DNA of 64,000 bases, taken from Parapusillimonas granuli. GTDB lineage: Bacteria > Pseudomonadota > Gammaproteobacteria > Burkholderiales > Burkholderiaceae_B. The translations under genes and the position numbers were made by a program. This document shows, one piece after another, positions 7,158 through 15,886 of this stretch. The notes below the pieces were generated by a model. That model made no database searches and was not told the DNA's origin. It saw nothing but the letters and a program-made list of their open reading frames with translations. Location of the stretch: positions 186,001 to 250,000 of the forward strand of contig NZ_JACCEM010000007.1 in assembly GCF_013416525.1 (NCBI RefSeq), written 5' to 3'. Within the stretch, counting starts at the first letter, position 1, and the number at the start of each line of letters is the position of its first letter.

Positions 7158-7919
7158 ATGACCAACAACAATGCATCGCTGACCCTCAAGGTCCTGACCG
7201 TAAACACCCACAAGGGCTTTACGGTCTTCAATCGCCGCTTCATCCTGCACGAACTGCGCGACGCCATACGCCAGACACAGGCCGACATCGTCTTCCTGCA
7301 AGAGGTCCTGGGCGCCCACCACCGACACGCCAGCCAACTGGCCCATTGGCCCACCACCACCCAATACGAATTCCTCGCCGACACCATCTGGAGCGATTTC
7401 GCCTACGGCAGAAACGCGGTCTACCCCCATGGGCACCATGGCAACGCCCTCCTGTCCAAGTTCCCCATCACGCGCTATGACAATCTGGACATATCCGTCG
7501 GGCGCCACGAAAAGCGCGGCCTGCTGCATTGCGTGCTGCAGCCCCCGGGAGGCGCGGAGATCCACGCCATATGCGTGCACCTGGGCCTGCGCGAACGCCA
7601 TCGGGCCTATCAGATGGCCTATCTTTGCCGCCTGATCGAGAACGAAATCCCCGCCGACGCGCCCTTGGTCATCGCGGGCGATTTCAACGACTGGCGCATG
7701 CGCAGCCAGAAGGCGCTGTCCCGCTGCAGCGGCATGGTGGAGGCCTTCAAATCGCGCCACGGACAAGTCGCCCGCACCTTTCCCGCCCGCTTTCCGCTGC
7801 TGCGCCTGGACCGCATCTACTTGCGGAATGTGCGCGCCTACGAGCCGGTCGCCTTGTCGCAGCGGCCCTGGAGCCATCTGTCCGACCATGCTCCCCTGGC
7901 GGTGGAGATCGAGCTATGA
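7158..7919 (+). CDS. ybhP: Endonuclease/exonuclease/phosphatase family protein, YbhP-like
   Basis: A 253-residue EEP-fold protein without a signal peptide. Visible fold motifs are LTVNTHKGF near the N-terminus, the metal-binding glutamate in FLQEV, the HGNALLSKFPI loop, IAGDFNDWR, the LDRIYLR strand and the terminal SDHAPLAVEIEL. The family includes Mg-dependent phosphodiesterases of DNA, inositol phosphates and sphingomyelin. Its stop overlaps the ATG of clsB, and ybhN follows with another overlap, so the order is the same as E. coli ybhP-clsB-ybhN. A role linked to cardiolipin or phosphatidyl lipid metabolism is inferred from that context. Confidence 0.88.
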   Translation: MTNNNASLTLKVLTVNTHKGFTVFNRRFILHELRDAIRQTQADIVFLQEVLGAHHRHASQLAHWPTTTQYEFLADTIWSDFAYGRNAVYPHGHHGNALLSKFPITRYDNLDISVGRHEKRGLLHCVLQPPGGAEIHAICVHLGLRERHRAYQMAYLCRLIENEIPADAPLVIAGDFNDWRMRSQKALSRCSGMVEAFKSRHGQVARTFPARFPLLRLDRIYLRNVRAYEPVALSQRPWSHLSDHAPLAVEIEL

Positions 7920-9127
7920 CGGTGAAGTGGACCTCGGGCAACCAGCTGGAACTGCTGGAGAACGGCGAGGCTTTCTTTCCGGCGGTATTCGACGCCATCC
8001 GCAAGGCCCGGCGCAGCGTGGTGCTCGAAACCTTCATCCTGTTCCAGGACAAGGTCGGCAATGCCTTGCAGGAAGCGCTCATCGATGCCGGCAAGCGAGG
8101 GGTGAGCGTGGACGTGACGGTGGACGGCTATGGTTCGGCGGACCTGGAACCGGCCTTCATCGAAGCCATGACCTCGGTGGGCATACGGTTCCATGTCTAT
8201 GACCCGCGGCCGCGGCGGTTCGGGGTGCGCACCAATCTGTTCCGCCGGATGCATCGCAAGATCGTGGTGATCGACGGCGAGCTGGCCTTCGTCGGCGGCA
8301 TCAACTTCAGCGCCGACCACCTGGCCGATTTCGGCCCGGGGGCCAAGCAGGACTACGCGATTTCCATTCGCGGACCCTTGGTGGACGAGATCGCCCGCTT
8401 CGAGGCCGAGACGCTGGCGCCGGTGCGCGCGCCGTTCTCCTGGCGCATGCCGCGCTGGCGGCGGCGCGGGGAAAACCATGCCGAAGGGGATTCCCGGGCG
8501 GCCTTGATCGTGCGCGACAACGACCGGCACAAGAACGACATCGAATTGTATTACCGGATGGGCTTGCGGGCGGCGCGCCACGACATCGTGCTGGCCAATG
8601 CCTATTTCTTCCCAGGCTACCGCTTCCTGCGCGATTTGCGCAACGCCGCCAAGCGCGGCGTGCGCGTGCGCCTGATCCTGCAGGGCGAGCCCGACATGCC
8701 CGCCGCCAGGTTCGTCGCGACCATGCTGTACGACTACCTCCTGTCCGGAGGCGTGGAGATCCACGAGTATTGCGAACGCCCGCTGCATGGAAAGGTGGCG
8801 GCGGTGGACGGCGTCTGGTCCACGGTCGGCTCCAGCAATCTCGATCCGCTCAGCCTGGCGCTCAACCTGGAGGCCAACGTGATGATCTACGACCGCGAGT
8901 TCGGCGCGCTGCTGCAGAAACGCCTGGAAACCCTGATCGCGGAGCATTGCCGGCCGATGGCGCGCCAGCCGCGCCCGCGGCGCAAGATTCAGCGGGTGTT
9001 CGTGGGAGTGTTCGTCTTTCACTTCCTGCGGCGCTTTCCGGCCTGGGCGGGGCGGCTGCCCCAGCGCGAGGCCGAACTGAAGTCCGTGCACGCGCCGGGC
9101 GACGAGACCGTCGAGGGGAAGCCATGA
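7916..9127 (+). CDS. clsB: Cardiolipin synthase B (phospholipase D family)
   Basis: A 403-residue phospholipase-D-superfamily enzyme that forms cardiolipin at the inner membrane. Two HxKxxxxD motifs are present: His113-Lys115-Asp120 (HRKIVVID) and His291-Lys293-Asp298 (HGKVAAVD), each followed by the GG/GS-x-N element. There are no N-terminal transmembrane helices, which separates ClsB from ClsA. A basic Arg-rich stretch (WRMPRWRRRG) lies between the two halves and a hydrophobic FVGVFVFHFL near the C-terminus may anchor it. The start at 7916 overlaps the ybhP stop by ATGA; the much longer open frame upstream is ybhP read in another phase. E. coli ClsB uses phosphatidylglycerol and phosphatidylethanolamine; here that is inferred. 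Confidence 0.92.
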   Translation: MTVKWTSGNQLELLENGEAFFPAVFDAIRKARRSVVLETFILFQDKVGNALQEALIDAGKRGVSVDVTVDGYGSADLEPAFIEAMTSVGIRFHVYDPRPRRFGVRTNLFRRMHRKIVVIDGELAFVGGINFSADHLADFGPGAKQDYAISIRGPLVDEIARFEAETLAPVRAPFSWRMPRWRRRGENHAEGDSRAALIVRDNDRHKNDIELYYRMGLRAARHDIVLANAYFFPGYRFLRDLRNAAKRGVRVRLILQGEPDMPAARFVATMLYDYLLSGGVEIHEYCERPLHGKVAAVDGVWSTVGSSNLDPLSLALNLEANVMIYDREFGALLQKRLETLIAEHCRPMARQPRPRRKIQRVFVGVFVFHFLRRFPAWAGRLPQREAELKSVHAPGDETVEGKP

Positions 9128-10116
9128 GCGCAAGCGGAGCGGGAGGGCTGCTGCATTGGGCGCGACGGCATTGGAGCGTGATCCGCAAGGCCGCGGGCGC
9201 GCTGTTCCTGGTCCTGGTGCTGGTCCTGCTGAGCATCGCGGTCACGCAGGTGGCCTGGAACGACGTGGCGGCCGCGATCCGCCAGCTGTCGGGGCGGACC
9301 GTCATGCTGGCCGCCCTGATCGCCCTGGCCAGCTATCTCGTCTACAGCTGCTTCGACCTGCTCGGCAAATGGTATACCGGGCACGAACTGGCCTGGTGGC
9401 GGGCGATGATGGTGGGCTTCATCAGCTATGCCTTCACCATGAACATGGGCGCGCCGGTGGGCGGCGTGGGATTGCGGGTGCGCCTGTACAGCAAGCAGGG
9501 GCTGCCGGTCGGCGTGGTGATGCGCGTCATGGCGATGAGCCTGGCGACCAACTGGCTGGGCTATGTCCTGCTTGCCGGCCTGGTGTTCGTCTCCGGCCAG
9601 TTCACGCTGCCTTTCGGCTGGTCGCTCGGCGACCATACGCTGCAATTCATCGGCGCCGCCATGGTGGCCGCGGCGCTGGCCTATCTGCTGCTGTGCGCGT
9701 ATTCCACCAAGCGCTCATGGCAGGTCCACGGCCATGAGATCGAACTGCCCAACATCGGGCTGGCGGCGGTCCAGATGGGCATCGCTATGGTCAACTGGAT
9801 GCTCATCGCCGCGGTGATCTATGTGCTGATGCAGCAGCGCGCGCCCTACGGACTGGTGCTGGGCGCCCTGCTGGTGAGCGCGATCGCCGGCGCCTTGCTG
9901 CACATCCCCGGGGGAATAGGCGTGCTGGAATCCGTTTTCATCGCGATGGTGGCTTCGGCTTCGTTCTCGCGGCCCGAAGTGCTCGGCTCCATCCTGGTGT
10001 ATCGGGCAGTGTACTACCTGGGGCCGCTCCTGATCGCCGGCGCCTGGTACCTGGGCGCCGAAGCCAAGATCAAGAAGCCGCGGGACGGCCGGCTGGCGGG
10101 CCAGGAGGAACCTTAG
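9124..10116 (+). CDS. ybhN: YbhN/UPF0104-family integral membrane protein
   Basis: A 330-residue inner-membrane protein with about eight transmembrane segments. It belongs to the flippase-like family related to the membrane half of lysylphosphatidylglycerol synthase (MprF). Segments such as FISYAFTMNMGAPVGGVGLRVRLY and LLHIPGGIGVLESVFI are typical. Its ATG overlaps the clsB stop (ATGA). E. coli YbhN has been linked to lipid transport or flipping, but its substrate is not settled. The conserved three-gene order supports a role in phospholipid homeostasis. Confidence 0.88.
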   Translation: MSASGAGGLLHWARRHWSVIRKAAGALFLVLVLVLLSIAVTQVAWNDVAAAIRQLSGRTVMLAALIALASYLVYSCFDLLGKWYTGHELAWWRAMMVGFISYAFTMNMGAPVGGVGLRVRLYSKQGLPVGVVMRVMAMSLATNWLGYVLLAGLVFVSGQFTLPFGWSLGDHTLQFIGAAMVAAALAYLLLCAYSTKRSWQVHGHEIELPNIGLAAVQMGIAMVNWMLIAAVIYVLMQQRAPYGLVLGALLVSAIAGALLHIPGGIGVLESVFIAMVASASFSRPEVLGSILVYRAVYYLGPLLIAGAWYLGAEAKIKKPRDGRLAGQEEP

Positions 10117-10196
10117 AGGCGGCACGGGCCCGCGCGCCCCGCGGTCCGCGGCATGGGGATTGCTGCACAGTGGCCGAATTCAACAGGAGATCGACC

Positions 10197-10784
10197 ATGT
10201 CGCTGATCGTAGCCGCGCGTTTCCAGACCTTCGATGAAGCCGAGGGCGCCGCCCGGGCGCTCAAAGAGATCGGAATCATGGAAGACGCCTTGCATACCTT
10301 CTTCGTGAATCCACCCGGCAGCCACGACCGCTATCCCTTGGGCGGCGACAGGGCGCATGACCCGGATTCCGCCGGCGCCCCGCTGGGCGCCATCGGGGCC
10401 GCGGCCGCGATCGGGCTCTTCGGGGCGATCGTGGGCGGAGGCCTGGCGCTGGGGTTTACCGGCTCCATGCTGCCCATCATCGCGGCGGCGGGCGTGGGCG
10501 CCTATGTCGGGTCATTGATCGGCGCGGTCTTTTTCCTCGGCAAGAAGCGGCCGCGGCGCAGCCTGCGCGACGCGCGGGACGCGAAGGTCAACCAGGGCAG
10601 GGCGTCCGGGGTGATGCTGGCGGTGCATACGTCGGCCGAGCAGCAGCAGGCCGTGGCGGACATACTGCGCAGCAAGGGCGGAGTGGAGGTGGAAAGGGCG
10701 CAGGGGCGCTGGGAAGACGGGAAGTGGCGCGATTTCGATCCCTTGGTGACGCCGAACGTGGAGCAGGTCCGATCGAGCGGATGA
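10197..10784 (+). CDS. Glycine-rich membrane protein of unknown function
   Basis: A 195-residue protein in three parts. Residues 1-60 form a soluble alpha/beta segment starting MSLIVAARFQTFDEAEGAARAL, like stress-protein domains that bind a partner. Residues 62-110 are two Gly/Ala-rich hydrophobic helices with glycine-zipper spacing. A soluble C-terminal part (VMLAVHTSAEQQQAVADILRSKG) repeats the same alpha/beta pattern. The start at 10197 has AGGAG nine bases upstream; an in-frame GTG at 10170 lacks one. It follows ybhN by 80 bases, so it may be an envelope-stress gene in the same neighbourhood. I do not recognise a named family. Confidence 0.7.
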   Translation: MSLIVAARFQTFDEAEGAARALKEIGIMEDALHTFFVNPPGSHDRYPLGGDRAHDPDSAGAPLGAIGAAAAIGLFGAIVGGGLALGFTGSMLPIIAAAGVGAYVGSLIGAVFFLGKKRPRRSLRDARDAKVNQGRASGVMLAVHTSAEQQQAVADILRSKGGVEVERAQGRWEDGKWRDFDPLVTPNVEQVRSSG

Positions 10785-10856
10785 CGCCGCCGAGCGCGGC
10801 CGTCGCTCCGTCATTTCCGCCATGAGGCCCGCCCGAGGCCGGGAAGGCGCGGGAGC

Positions 10857-10878
10857 GCCCGCCGGGCTTCCGGCGGGC
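10857..10878. terminator. Convergent hairpin, GC-rich, no T-tract
   Basis: GCCCGCCGG (10857-10865) pairs perfectly with CCGGCGGGC (10870-10878) around a GCTT tetraloop. It lies between two convergent genes and can form on either transcript. Without a T-tract its strength is uncertain. Confidence 0.5.
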
Positions 10879-10909
10879 CGGCTTGGGAGACCGGCGGCGG
10901 CGCGGCGAT

Positions 10910-11227
10910 TCAAGGCTCCCGGACCTTCAGGTCGAAATCCACCTGCTTGACACCCGCGACCTGGCGCGCCGCCTGGATCGCGTTCTGCGCGGCGAGCTTG
11001 TTCTCCACCGTCCCGGTGAGCTTCACCATCCCACCGTTCGTATTCACCGACATGGTGTTCGCCTCCACCCCGGGCACCCCGGCGACCGCCGCCTGTACAT
11101 TGGTGTTGATCGACGAATCGTCGGTGTATTGCGCCGTATCCGGCTGCTTCTGGTAGCCTCCGCAGGCCGTCAGCGCGGCGGTGGCGGCGATCAGGGTCAA
11201 CGCCTTGGAATACTGGATGATATTCAT
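10910..11227 (-). CDS. BON-domain lipoprotein
   Basis: A 105-residue predicted lipoprotein. The signal peptide ends in the lipobox LTAC, with the lipidated Cys at residue 22. Residues 40-102 form a BON domain (SINTNVQAAVAGVPGVEANT, then MVKLTGTVENKLAAQNAI and VAGVKQVDFDLKV). BON domains bind phospholipid surfaces, as in OsmY and YraP/DolP, and such proteins help keep the envelope intact. The +2 residue is Gly, compatible with outer-membrane sorting. It is transcribed away from the efflux operon, sharing a 237-base upstream region with it. Confidence 0.9.
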   Translation of the reverse strand: MNIIQYSKALTLIAATAALTACGGYQKQPDTAQYTDDSSINTNVQAAVAGVPGVEANTMSVNTNGGMVKLTGTVENKLAAQNAIQAARQVAGVKQVDFDLKVREP

Positions 11228-11359
11228 GGAATTCTCCTTCCGTCATGAGTAAACGAGCCTGGCTCGGCCCGCCTCTCTTAGCAAGTCCCGTGCCCCCGGA
11301 CAGGCCGGAATTCTCGGCATCCGCCGACTACCGTAATGAATTTCAATTAAAATGCGGTT

Positions 11360-11387
11360 CTTACAAATGGCGAATTGCCTTTATACT
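11360..11387 (+). promoter_or_regulatory. Predicted promoter of the efflux operon
   Basis: CTTACA (11360-11365) and TATACT (11382-11387) are separated by 16 bases, in an AT-rich patch within GC-rich DNA. The -10 box is 78 bases before the acrA-like ATG. No clear long operator palindrome of TetR type was found. Confidence 0.5.
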
Positions 11388-11464
11388 TTCCCTTCGCCGA
11401 ACAAACAGAATAGACCAGCCACCCGCGCTCCACCGAAGCGCGCCTGGCGTCAGGAGTTATCCCC

Positions 11465-12655
11465 ATGTCTTATCCCGGCCTGCCCAAGAGGCAGCTGTTC
11501 AAAGCCGTCGTGTTAAGTTCCTTGTTGTTTTTAGTTTCATGCAGTGACAAACCACAACAAAAGGGCATGGGCGGCGACATGAAAGTCCCCGTCAGCGTCA
11601 TCACAGTCCAGCCTACTCCCACTGAAATCTTCGTTGAATTGCCCGGCCGGGTCGAAGCGATCAAAGACGCCGAAATCCGTGCGCGCGTCACCGGCATCGT
11701 CACCGGCATCCATTTCGAGCAGGGCAGCGACGTCAAAGAAGGACAGCTGCTGTTCACCATCGACCCCGCGCCCTACGAGGCGCGGCGCAACCAGGCGGCC
11801 GCGCAGCTGAAAGTGGCCGAGGCCGATGTCCGCAGCGCCCGGCTGTTCGCGCAGCGCAACAGCAAGCTGGTGAAGTCCAACGCCGTCAGCCGCCAGGAAT
11901 ACGACAACGCGGTCGCGCGCGCGCTGCAGGCCGAAGCCAATGTGGCGGCGGCGCAGGCCGCGCTGCAGTCGGCGGAAATCGACCTGGGCTACACCAAGGT
12001 CGTGTCGCCGATTTCCGGCCGCATCGGCAAGTCCATCGTGACCGAGGGCGCGCTCGTCAGCGCAACGTCCTCCACCTTGATGGCCTCGGTCCAGCAGCTC
12101 GACCAGGTCTACGTCGACATCACCCGTTCCACCACCCAGCTGGCGCAGCTGCGCAAGGCCATGGACGCGGGCGTGCTGACGCGCTCGAACGACGGCGACG
12201 CCCTGGCGCGCGTCGTCCTGGAAGACGGCAGCGTGTATCCGCAGGACGGCAAGCTGCTTTTCTCGGGCGTCAGCGTCGACCCGTCGACGGGCCAGGTCAG
12301 CCTGCGCGCCCAATTCAAGAATCCCGACCAGATCCTTTTGCCGGGCATGTATGTCCGCGTCCGCCTGCAGCAGGGCATGGATGAAAAGGCGCTGCTGGTT
12401 CCGCCGCAGGCCATCCAGCGCACGGCCGACGGACTCAGCAGCCTCATGCTGGTCAAGGACGGCAAGGTCACCCCCGTGGCGGTGCGCGTGGGCCCCGAAA
12501 GCAAAGGCAAGTCCATCATCTACAAGGGCCTCAACCCCGGTGACGTCGTGGTCGTCGAGGGCTTCCAGAAGATCCGTCCCGGCGCGCCGGTACAGGCCAT
12601 GCCCTGGAACGGCGAACAGAAAGCCGCCGCCCAGCCCGCGCCGGCCCAAGGTTGA
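11465..12655 (+). CDS. acrA: RND efflux pump periplasmic adaptor (AcrA/MexA type)
   Basis: A 396-residue membrane-fusion lipoprotein that links an inner-membrane RND pump to an outer-membrane channel. The signal peptide ends in LVSC (Cys26), so it is lipid-anchored. The lipoyl halves (VEAIKDAEIRARVTGIV and IDLGYTKVVSPISGRIGKS) flank an alpha-helical hairpin of about residues 100-170 rich in Ala, Gln and Arg. Beta-barrel and membrane-proximal domains follow. AGGAG is 8 bases upstream of the ATG. The pump and channel genes follow, forming a complete tripartite system. The gene symbol denotes the family; the exact orthologue in this genus may carry another name. Confidence 0.93.
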   Translation: MSYPGLPKRQLFKAVVLSSLLFLVSCSDKPQQKGMGGDMKVPVSVITVQPTPTEIFVELPGRVEAIKDAEIRARVTGIVTGIHFEQGSDVKEGQLLFTIDPAPYEARRNQAAAQLKVAEADVRSARLFAQRNSKLVKSNAVSRQEYDNAVARALQAEANVAAAQAALQSAEIDLGYTKVVSPISGRIGKSIVTEGALVSATSSTLMASVQQLDQVYVDITRSTTQLAQLRKAMDAGVLTRSNDGDALARVVLEDGSVYPQDGKLLFSGVSVDPSTGQVSLRAQFKNPDQILLPGMYVRVRLQQGMDEKALLVPPQAIQRTADGLSSLMLVKDGKVTPVAVRVGPESKGKSIIYKGLNPGDVVVVEGFQKIRPGAPVQAMPWNGEQKAAAQPAPAQG

Positions 12656-12715
12656 CGACAGCCCAACGAGGCGGGCCCGGCTCGCCTCACTCATGCATAG
12701 GACAAGTGAGCGCAC

Positions 12716-15700
12716 ATGCCACAGTTTTTCATTGAACGACCTATTTTTGCCTGGGTGGTTGCTCTGACGATCACCCTGGCGGGGCTCCTGGCCATTCCCA
12801 ACATGCCGGTCTCCCAGTATCCCGAGGTCGCGCCGCCCACCATCAACATCAACGCGTCCTATCCCGGCGCTTCCACGCAAGACGTCGCCAGTTCGGTGGC
12901 CAGCGTGATCGAGAACGAGCTCAACGGCGCCAAGGGGCTGCTTTATTACGAGTCCGTCAGCGACTCCTACGGCCAGGCCCAGATCACCGCCACCTTCGCG
13001 CCGGGCACCGACCCGGACATGGCGCAGGTCGACGTGCAGAACCGCATCTCGAACATCACCTCCAGCCTGCCGGCCGCCGTCGTGCAGCAGGGCCTGAAAG
13101 TTTCGCAGTCCAATACCGGCTTCCTCATGGTGGTGACGGTGTCGTCGACGGACGGCAGCGTCAGCGAATCCGCACTGGCCGACTACATCACCCGCAACAT
13201 CCAGAACCCGGTGTCGCGCGTGCCCGGCGTCGGGAAATTCCAGCTCTTCGCCTCCCAGCGCGCCATGCGCATCTGGGTCGACCCGGACAAGCTCGTGGGC
13301 TTCAACATGAGCATGGCCGAAGTCAACAACGCCATCAGCCGGCAGAACGTGCTGATCTCGGGCGGCATCATGGGCTCGCCCCCCAATCCGGCGGACCAGC
13401 GCGTGGCGGCGCCCATCACCGTGAACGGGCAGCTGTCCAGCGTGCAGGAGTTCGAGAACATCATCCTGCGTTCCAACCTGGACGGCTCGACGGTCAAGCT
13501 GTCGGACGTCGCCCGGGTCGAAGTCGGGTCCGACAACTACCAGTTCGGCGCGCGGCTGAACGGCAAGCCGACGGCCGCCTTCGCGATCTCGCTCACGCCC
13601 AGCGCCAATGCGCTGTCCACCGCGAAGGGCGTGAAAGACAAGCTGGAGGAACTGTCCGCGTATTTTCCGGACAACATCCAGTACGCCATTCCGTACGACA
13701 CCTCGCCCTACGTCGAGATCTCGATCGAGCAGGTGGTCCACACGCTGTTCGAGGCCATGGCCCTGGTCTTCGTCGTGATGTTCCTGTTCCTCCAGAACGT
13801 CCGCTATACGCTGATTCCGGCGCTGGTGGTCCCGGTCGCGCTGCTCGGCACCTTCGCCGTCATGCTGGCGCTGGGCCTGTCGATCAACGTGCTGACGATG
13901 TTCGCCATGGTGCTCGCCATCGGCATTCTCGTGGACGACGCCATCGTGGTGGTCGAGAACGTCGAGCGCATCATGGTGGAAGAAGGGCTGCCGCCCAAAG
14001 AGGCCACCCGCAAGGCCATGCCGCAGATCAGCGGGGCCATCGTCGGCATCACCCTGGTGCTGACCACGGTGTTCCTGCCGCTGGCCTTCATGACCGGCTC
14101 GGTCGGGGTCATCTACCGCCAGTTTTCGGTGGCGATGGCGGTTTCCATCATGTTCTCGGCCTTCCTGGCGCTGACCTTCACGCCGGCGCTGTGCGCGACC
14201 ATACTCAAGGCCATCCCGAAAGGCCACCACGAAAGCAAGAAGGGCTTTTTCGGGTGGTTCAACCGCAGCTTCGAGCGCACGACCAAGCGCTATGAGTCCT
14301 GGGTGGGCCGCAGCCTGCGGCGCGGCGGGCGCATGATGTTCGTCTATCTGATCCTGGTCGTGGCGCTGGGCTGGCTCTACATGCGCCTGCCCACTTCCTT
14401 CCTGCCGGAAGAAGACCAGGGCTACATCGTGGCCAACATCGAGCTTCCTTCGGACGCCACGGCCAACCGCACCATCGAAATCATCGAGAAGGTCGAGCAC
14501 TACTTCAAGCAGCAGCCGCAGACCCAGAACATCATTGCGGTGCAGGGCTTCAGCTTCAACGGCAACGGCCTGAACTCGGCCATCGCCTTCGTGCCGCTCA
14601 AGGACTTCTCCGAGCGCAAGGGGCCGGGCGATTCCGCCATGGCGGTCGCGGGCAAGGCCGTGCAGAACCTGCTGTTCGGCCTGCCGGACGCCATGGTGTT
14701 CTCGGTGGTGCCGCCCGCGATCTCGTCGCTCGGCAACGCCTCCGGCTTCGACATGCGCCTGGAAGACCGCGGCGGGCGCGGGCACGACGCCCTGATGGCC
14801 GCGACGGACCAGCTGCTGCAGAAAGCGGCGCAAAGCCCCATATTGTCGGGCACCCGCATCACCGGCCTGGGGCCGGGCTCGCAGCTCAGCATCACGCTCG
14901 ACCGCGACAAGGCGGCGGCGCTGGGGGTGGACTTCACCGAAGCCGCGCAACTGATCTCCACGGCGATGGGCTCATCGTACGTGGGCAAGTTCACCAACCA
15001 GGGCTGGGTGCAGAATGTCTGGGTGCAGGCGGAGGACGCGCACCGCATGAACCCGGACGACATCCTCAAGCTCAACGCGCGCAACAGCCAGGGCGAAATG
15101 GTGCCGCTGTCCTCCTTCGTCAGCTACGAATGGAAGCGCGGGCCGGTCCAGGTGGTGCGCTATAACAGCTATGAATCGATCCGCATCGGCGGCTCCGCCG
15201 GGCCGGGGTATTCCACGGGCGACGCGATGGCGGAAATGGAACGCCTGGTGGGCGAGCTGCCCGAAGGCTTCGCCTTTGAATGGACCGGCCTGTCCTACCA
15301 GGAATTGCAGGCGGGCGGGCAGACGGCGATATTGCTCGGCCTGGCGGTCCTGGTGGTGTTCCTGGTGCTGTCCGCGCTGTACGAGAGCTGGGCCATACCG
15401 CTTTCCGTCATGCTGGCGGTGCCCCTGGGCATGCTGGGCGCGGTCCTGATGGTGTCCGGGCTGGGCATGTCCAGCGACGTCTATTTCCAGGTGGGCATGG
15501 TCACGGTGATCGGCCTGTCGGCCAAGAACGCGATCCTGATCGTCGAGTTCGCCAAGGACACCTATGCCAGGGGCGGTTCCCTCTACGATGCAACGGTCGA
15601 GGCCGCGCGCCTGCGCTTCCGCCCCATCCTGATGACGTCCTTCGCCTTCATCCTGGGCGTGCTGCCGCTGGCGGTCGCCACCGGCGCGGGCGCGGCCAGC

Positions 15701-15886
15701 CAGAACGCGGTCGGCCTCGGGGTGTTGGGTGGTATGCTTGCGGCGACGCCGCTGGCCGTGCTGTTCGTTCCCACGTTCTTCGTGGTGGTCCTGAGCATCT
15801 TCAAGACCCGCCCCAAACTGCTGGGCGCACATGCCGCGCACACCGAACCCGCGCCCGCCGCCGGCACGACCGAGGATCAAAAATGA
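12716..15886 (+). CDS. acrB: RND multidrug efflux transporter (AcrB/MexB type, HAE1)
   Basis: A 1056-residue inner-membrane proton-drug antiporter. It opens with MPQFFIERPIFAWVVAL, the standard start of HAE1 pumps. The proton-relay residues Asp407-Asp408 (GILVDDAIVVVENVERIM) and Lys937 (GLSAKNAILIVEFAK) are in place. Two large periplasmic loops and twelve membrane segments are evident from the hydrophobicity pattern. Substrates cannot be assigned from sequence. It lies 60 bases after the adaptor gene and overlaps the channel gene by ATGA. The family symbol is used because local names (BpeB, AxyB, MexB) vary. Confidence 0.95.
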   Translation: MPQFFIERPIFAWVVALTITLAGLLAIPNMPVSQYPEVAPPTININASYPGASTQDVASSVASVIENELNGAKGLLYYESVSDSYGQAQITATFAPGTDPDMAQVDVQNRISNITSSLPAAVVQQGLKVSQSNTGFLMVVTVSSTDGSVSESALADYITRNIQNPVSRVPGVGKFQLFASQRAMRIWVDPDKLVGFNMSMAEVNNAISRQNVLISGGIMGSPPNPADQRVAAPITVNGQLSSVQEFENIILRSNLDGSTVKLSDVARVEVGSDNYQFGARLNGKPTAAFAISLTPSANALSTAKGVKDKLEELSAYFPDNIQYAIPYDTSPYVEISIEQVVHTLFEAMALVFVVMFLFLQNVRYTLIPALVVPVALLGTFAVMLALGLSINVLTMFAMVLAIGILVDDAIVVVENVERIMVEEGLPPKEATRKAMPQISGAIVGITLVLTTVFLPLAFMTGSVGVIYRQFSVAMAVSIMFSAFLALTFTPALCATILKAIPKGHHESKKGFFGWFNRSFERTTKRYESWVGRSLRRGGRMMFVYLILVVALGWLYMRLPTSFLPEEDQGYIVANIELPSDATANRTIEIIEKVEHYFKQQPQTQNIIAVQGFSFNGNGLNSAIAFVPLKDFSERKGPGDSAMAVAGKAVQNLLFGLPDAMVFSVVPPAISSLGNASGFDMRLEDRGGRGHDALMAATDQLLQKAAQSPILSGTRITGLGPGSQLSITLDRDKAAALGVDFTEAAQLISTAMGSSYVGKFTNQGWVQNVWVQAEDAHRMNPDDILKLNARNSQGEMVPLSSFVSYEWKRGPVQVVRYNSYESIRIGGSAGPGYSTGDAMAEMERLVGELPEGFAFEWTGLSYQELQAGGQTAILLGLAVLVVFLVLSALYESWAIPLSVMLAVPLGMLGAVLMVSGLGMSSDVYFQVGMVTVIGLSAKNAILIVEFAKDTYARGGSLYDATVEAARLRFRPILMTSFAFILGVLPLAVATGAGAASQNAVGLGVLGGMLAATPLAVLFVPTFFVVVLSIFKTRPKLLGAHAAHTEPAPAAGTTEDQK

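Noticed and set aside
5351-7387. 678-codon minus-strand frame, and another at 6195-7889
   Set aside because: Shadows opposite the ABC permease, ATPase and ybhP genes; compositionally biased and without motifs.
11537-14950. 1137-codon open frame on the minus strand
   Set aside because: Antisense shadow of the acrA-acrB genes; the high-GC codon pattern leaves the complementary frame open. Its translation is low-complexity, rich in His, Asp, Gly and Arg, with no recognisable domain.
15280-15882. 200-codon N-terminal extension of the OprM-type channel
   Set aside because: It lies wholly inside acrB. The lipoprotein signal at 15883 and the ATGA overlap define the start.
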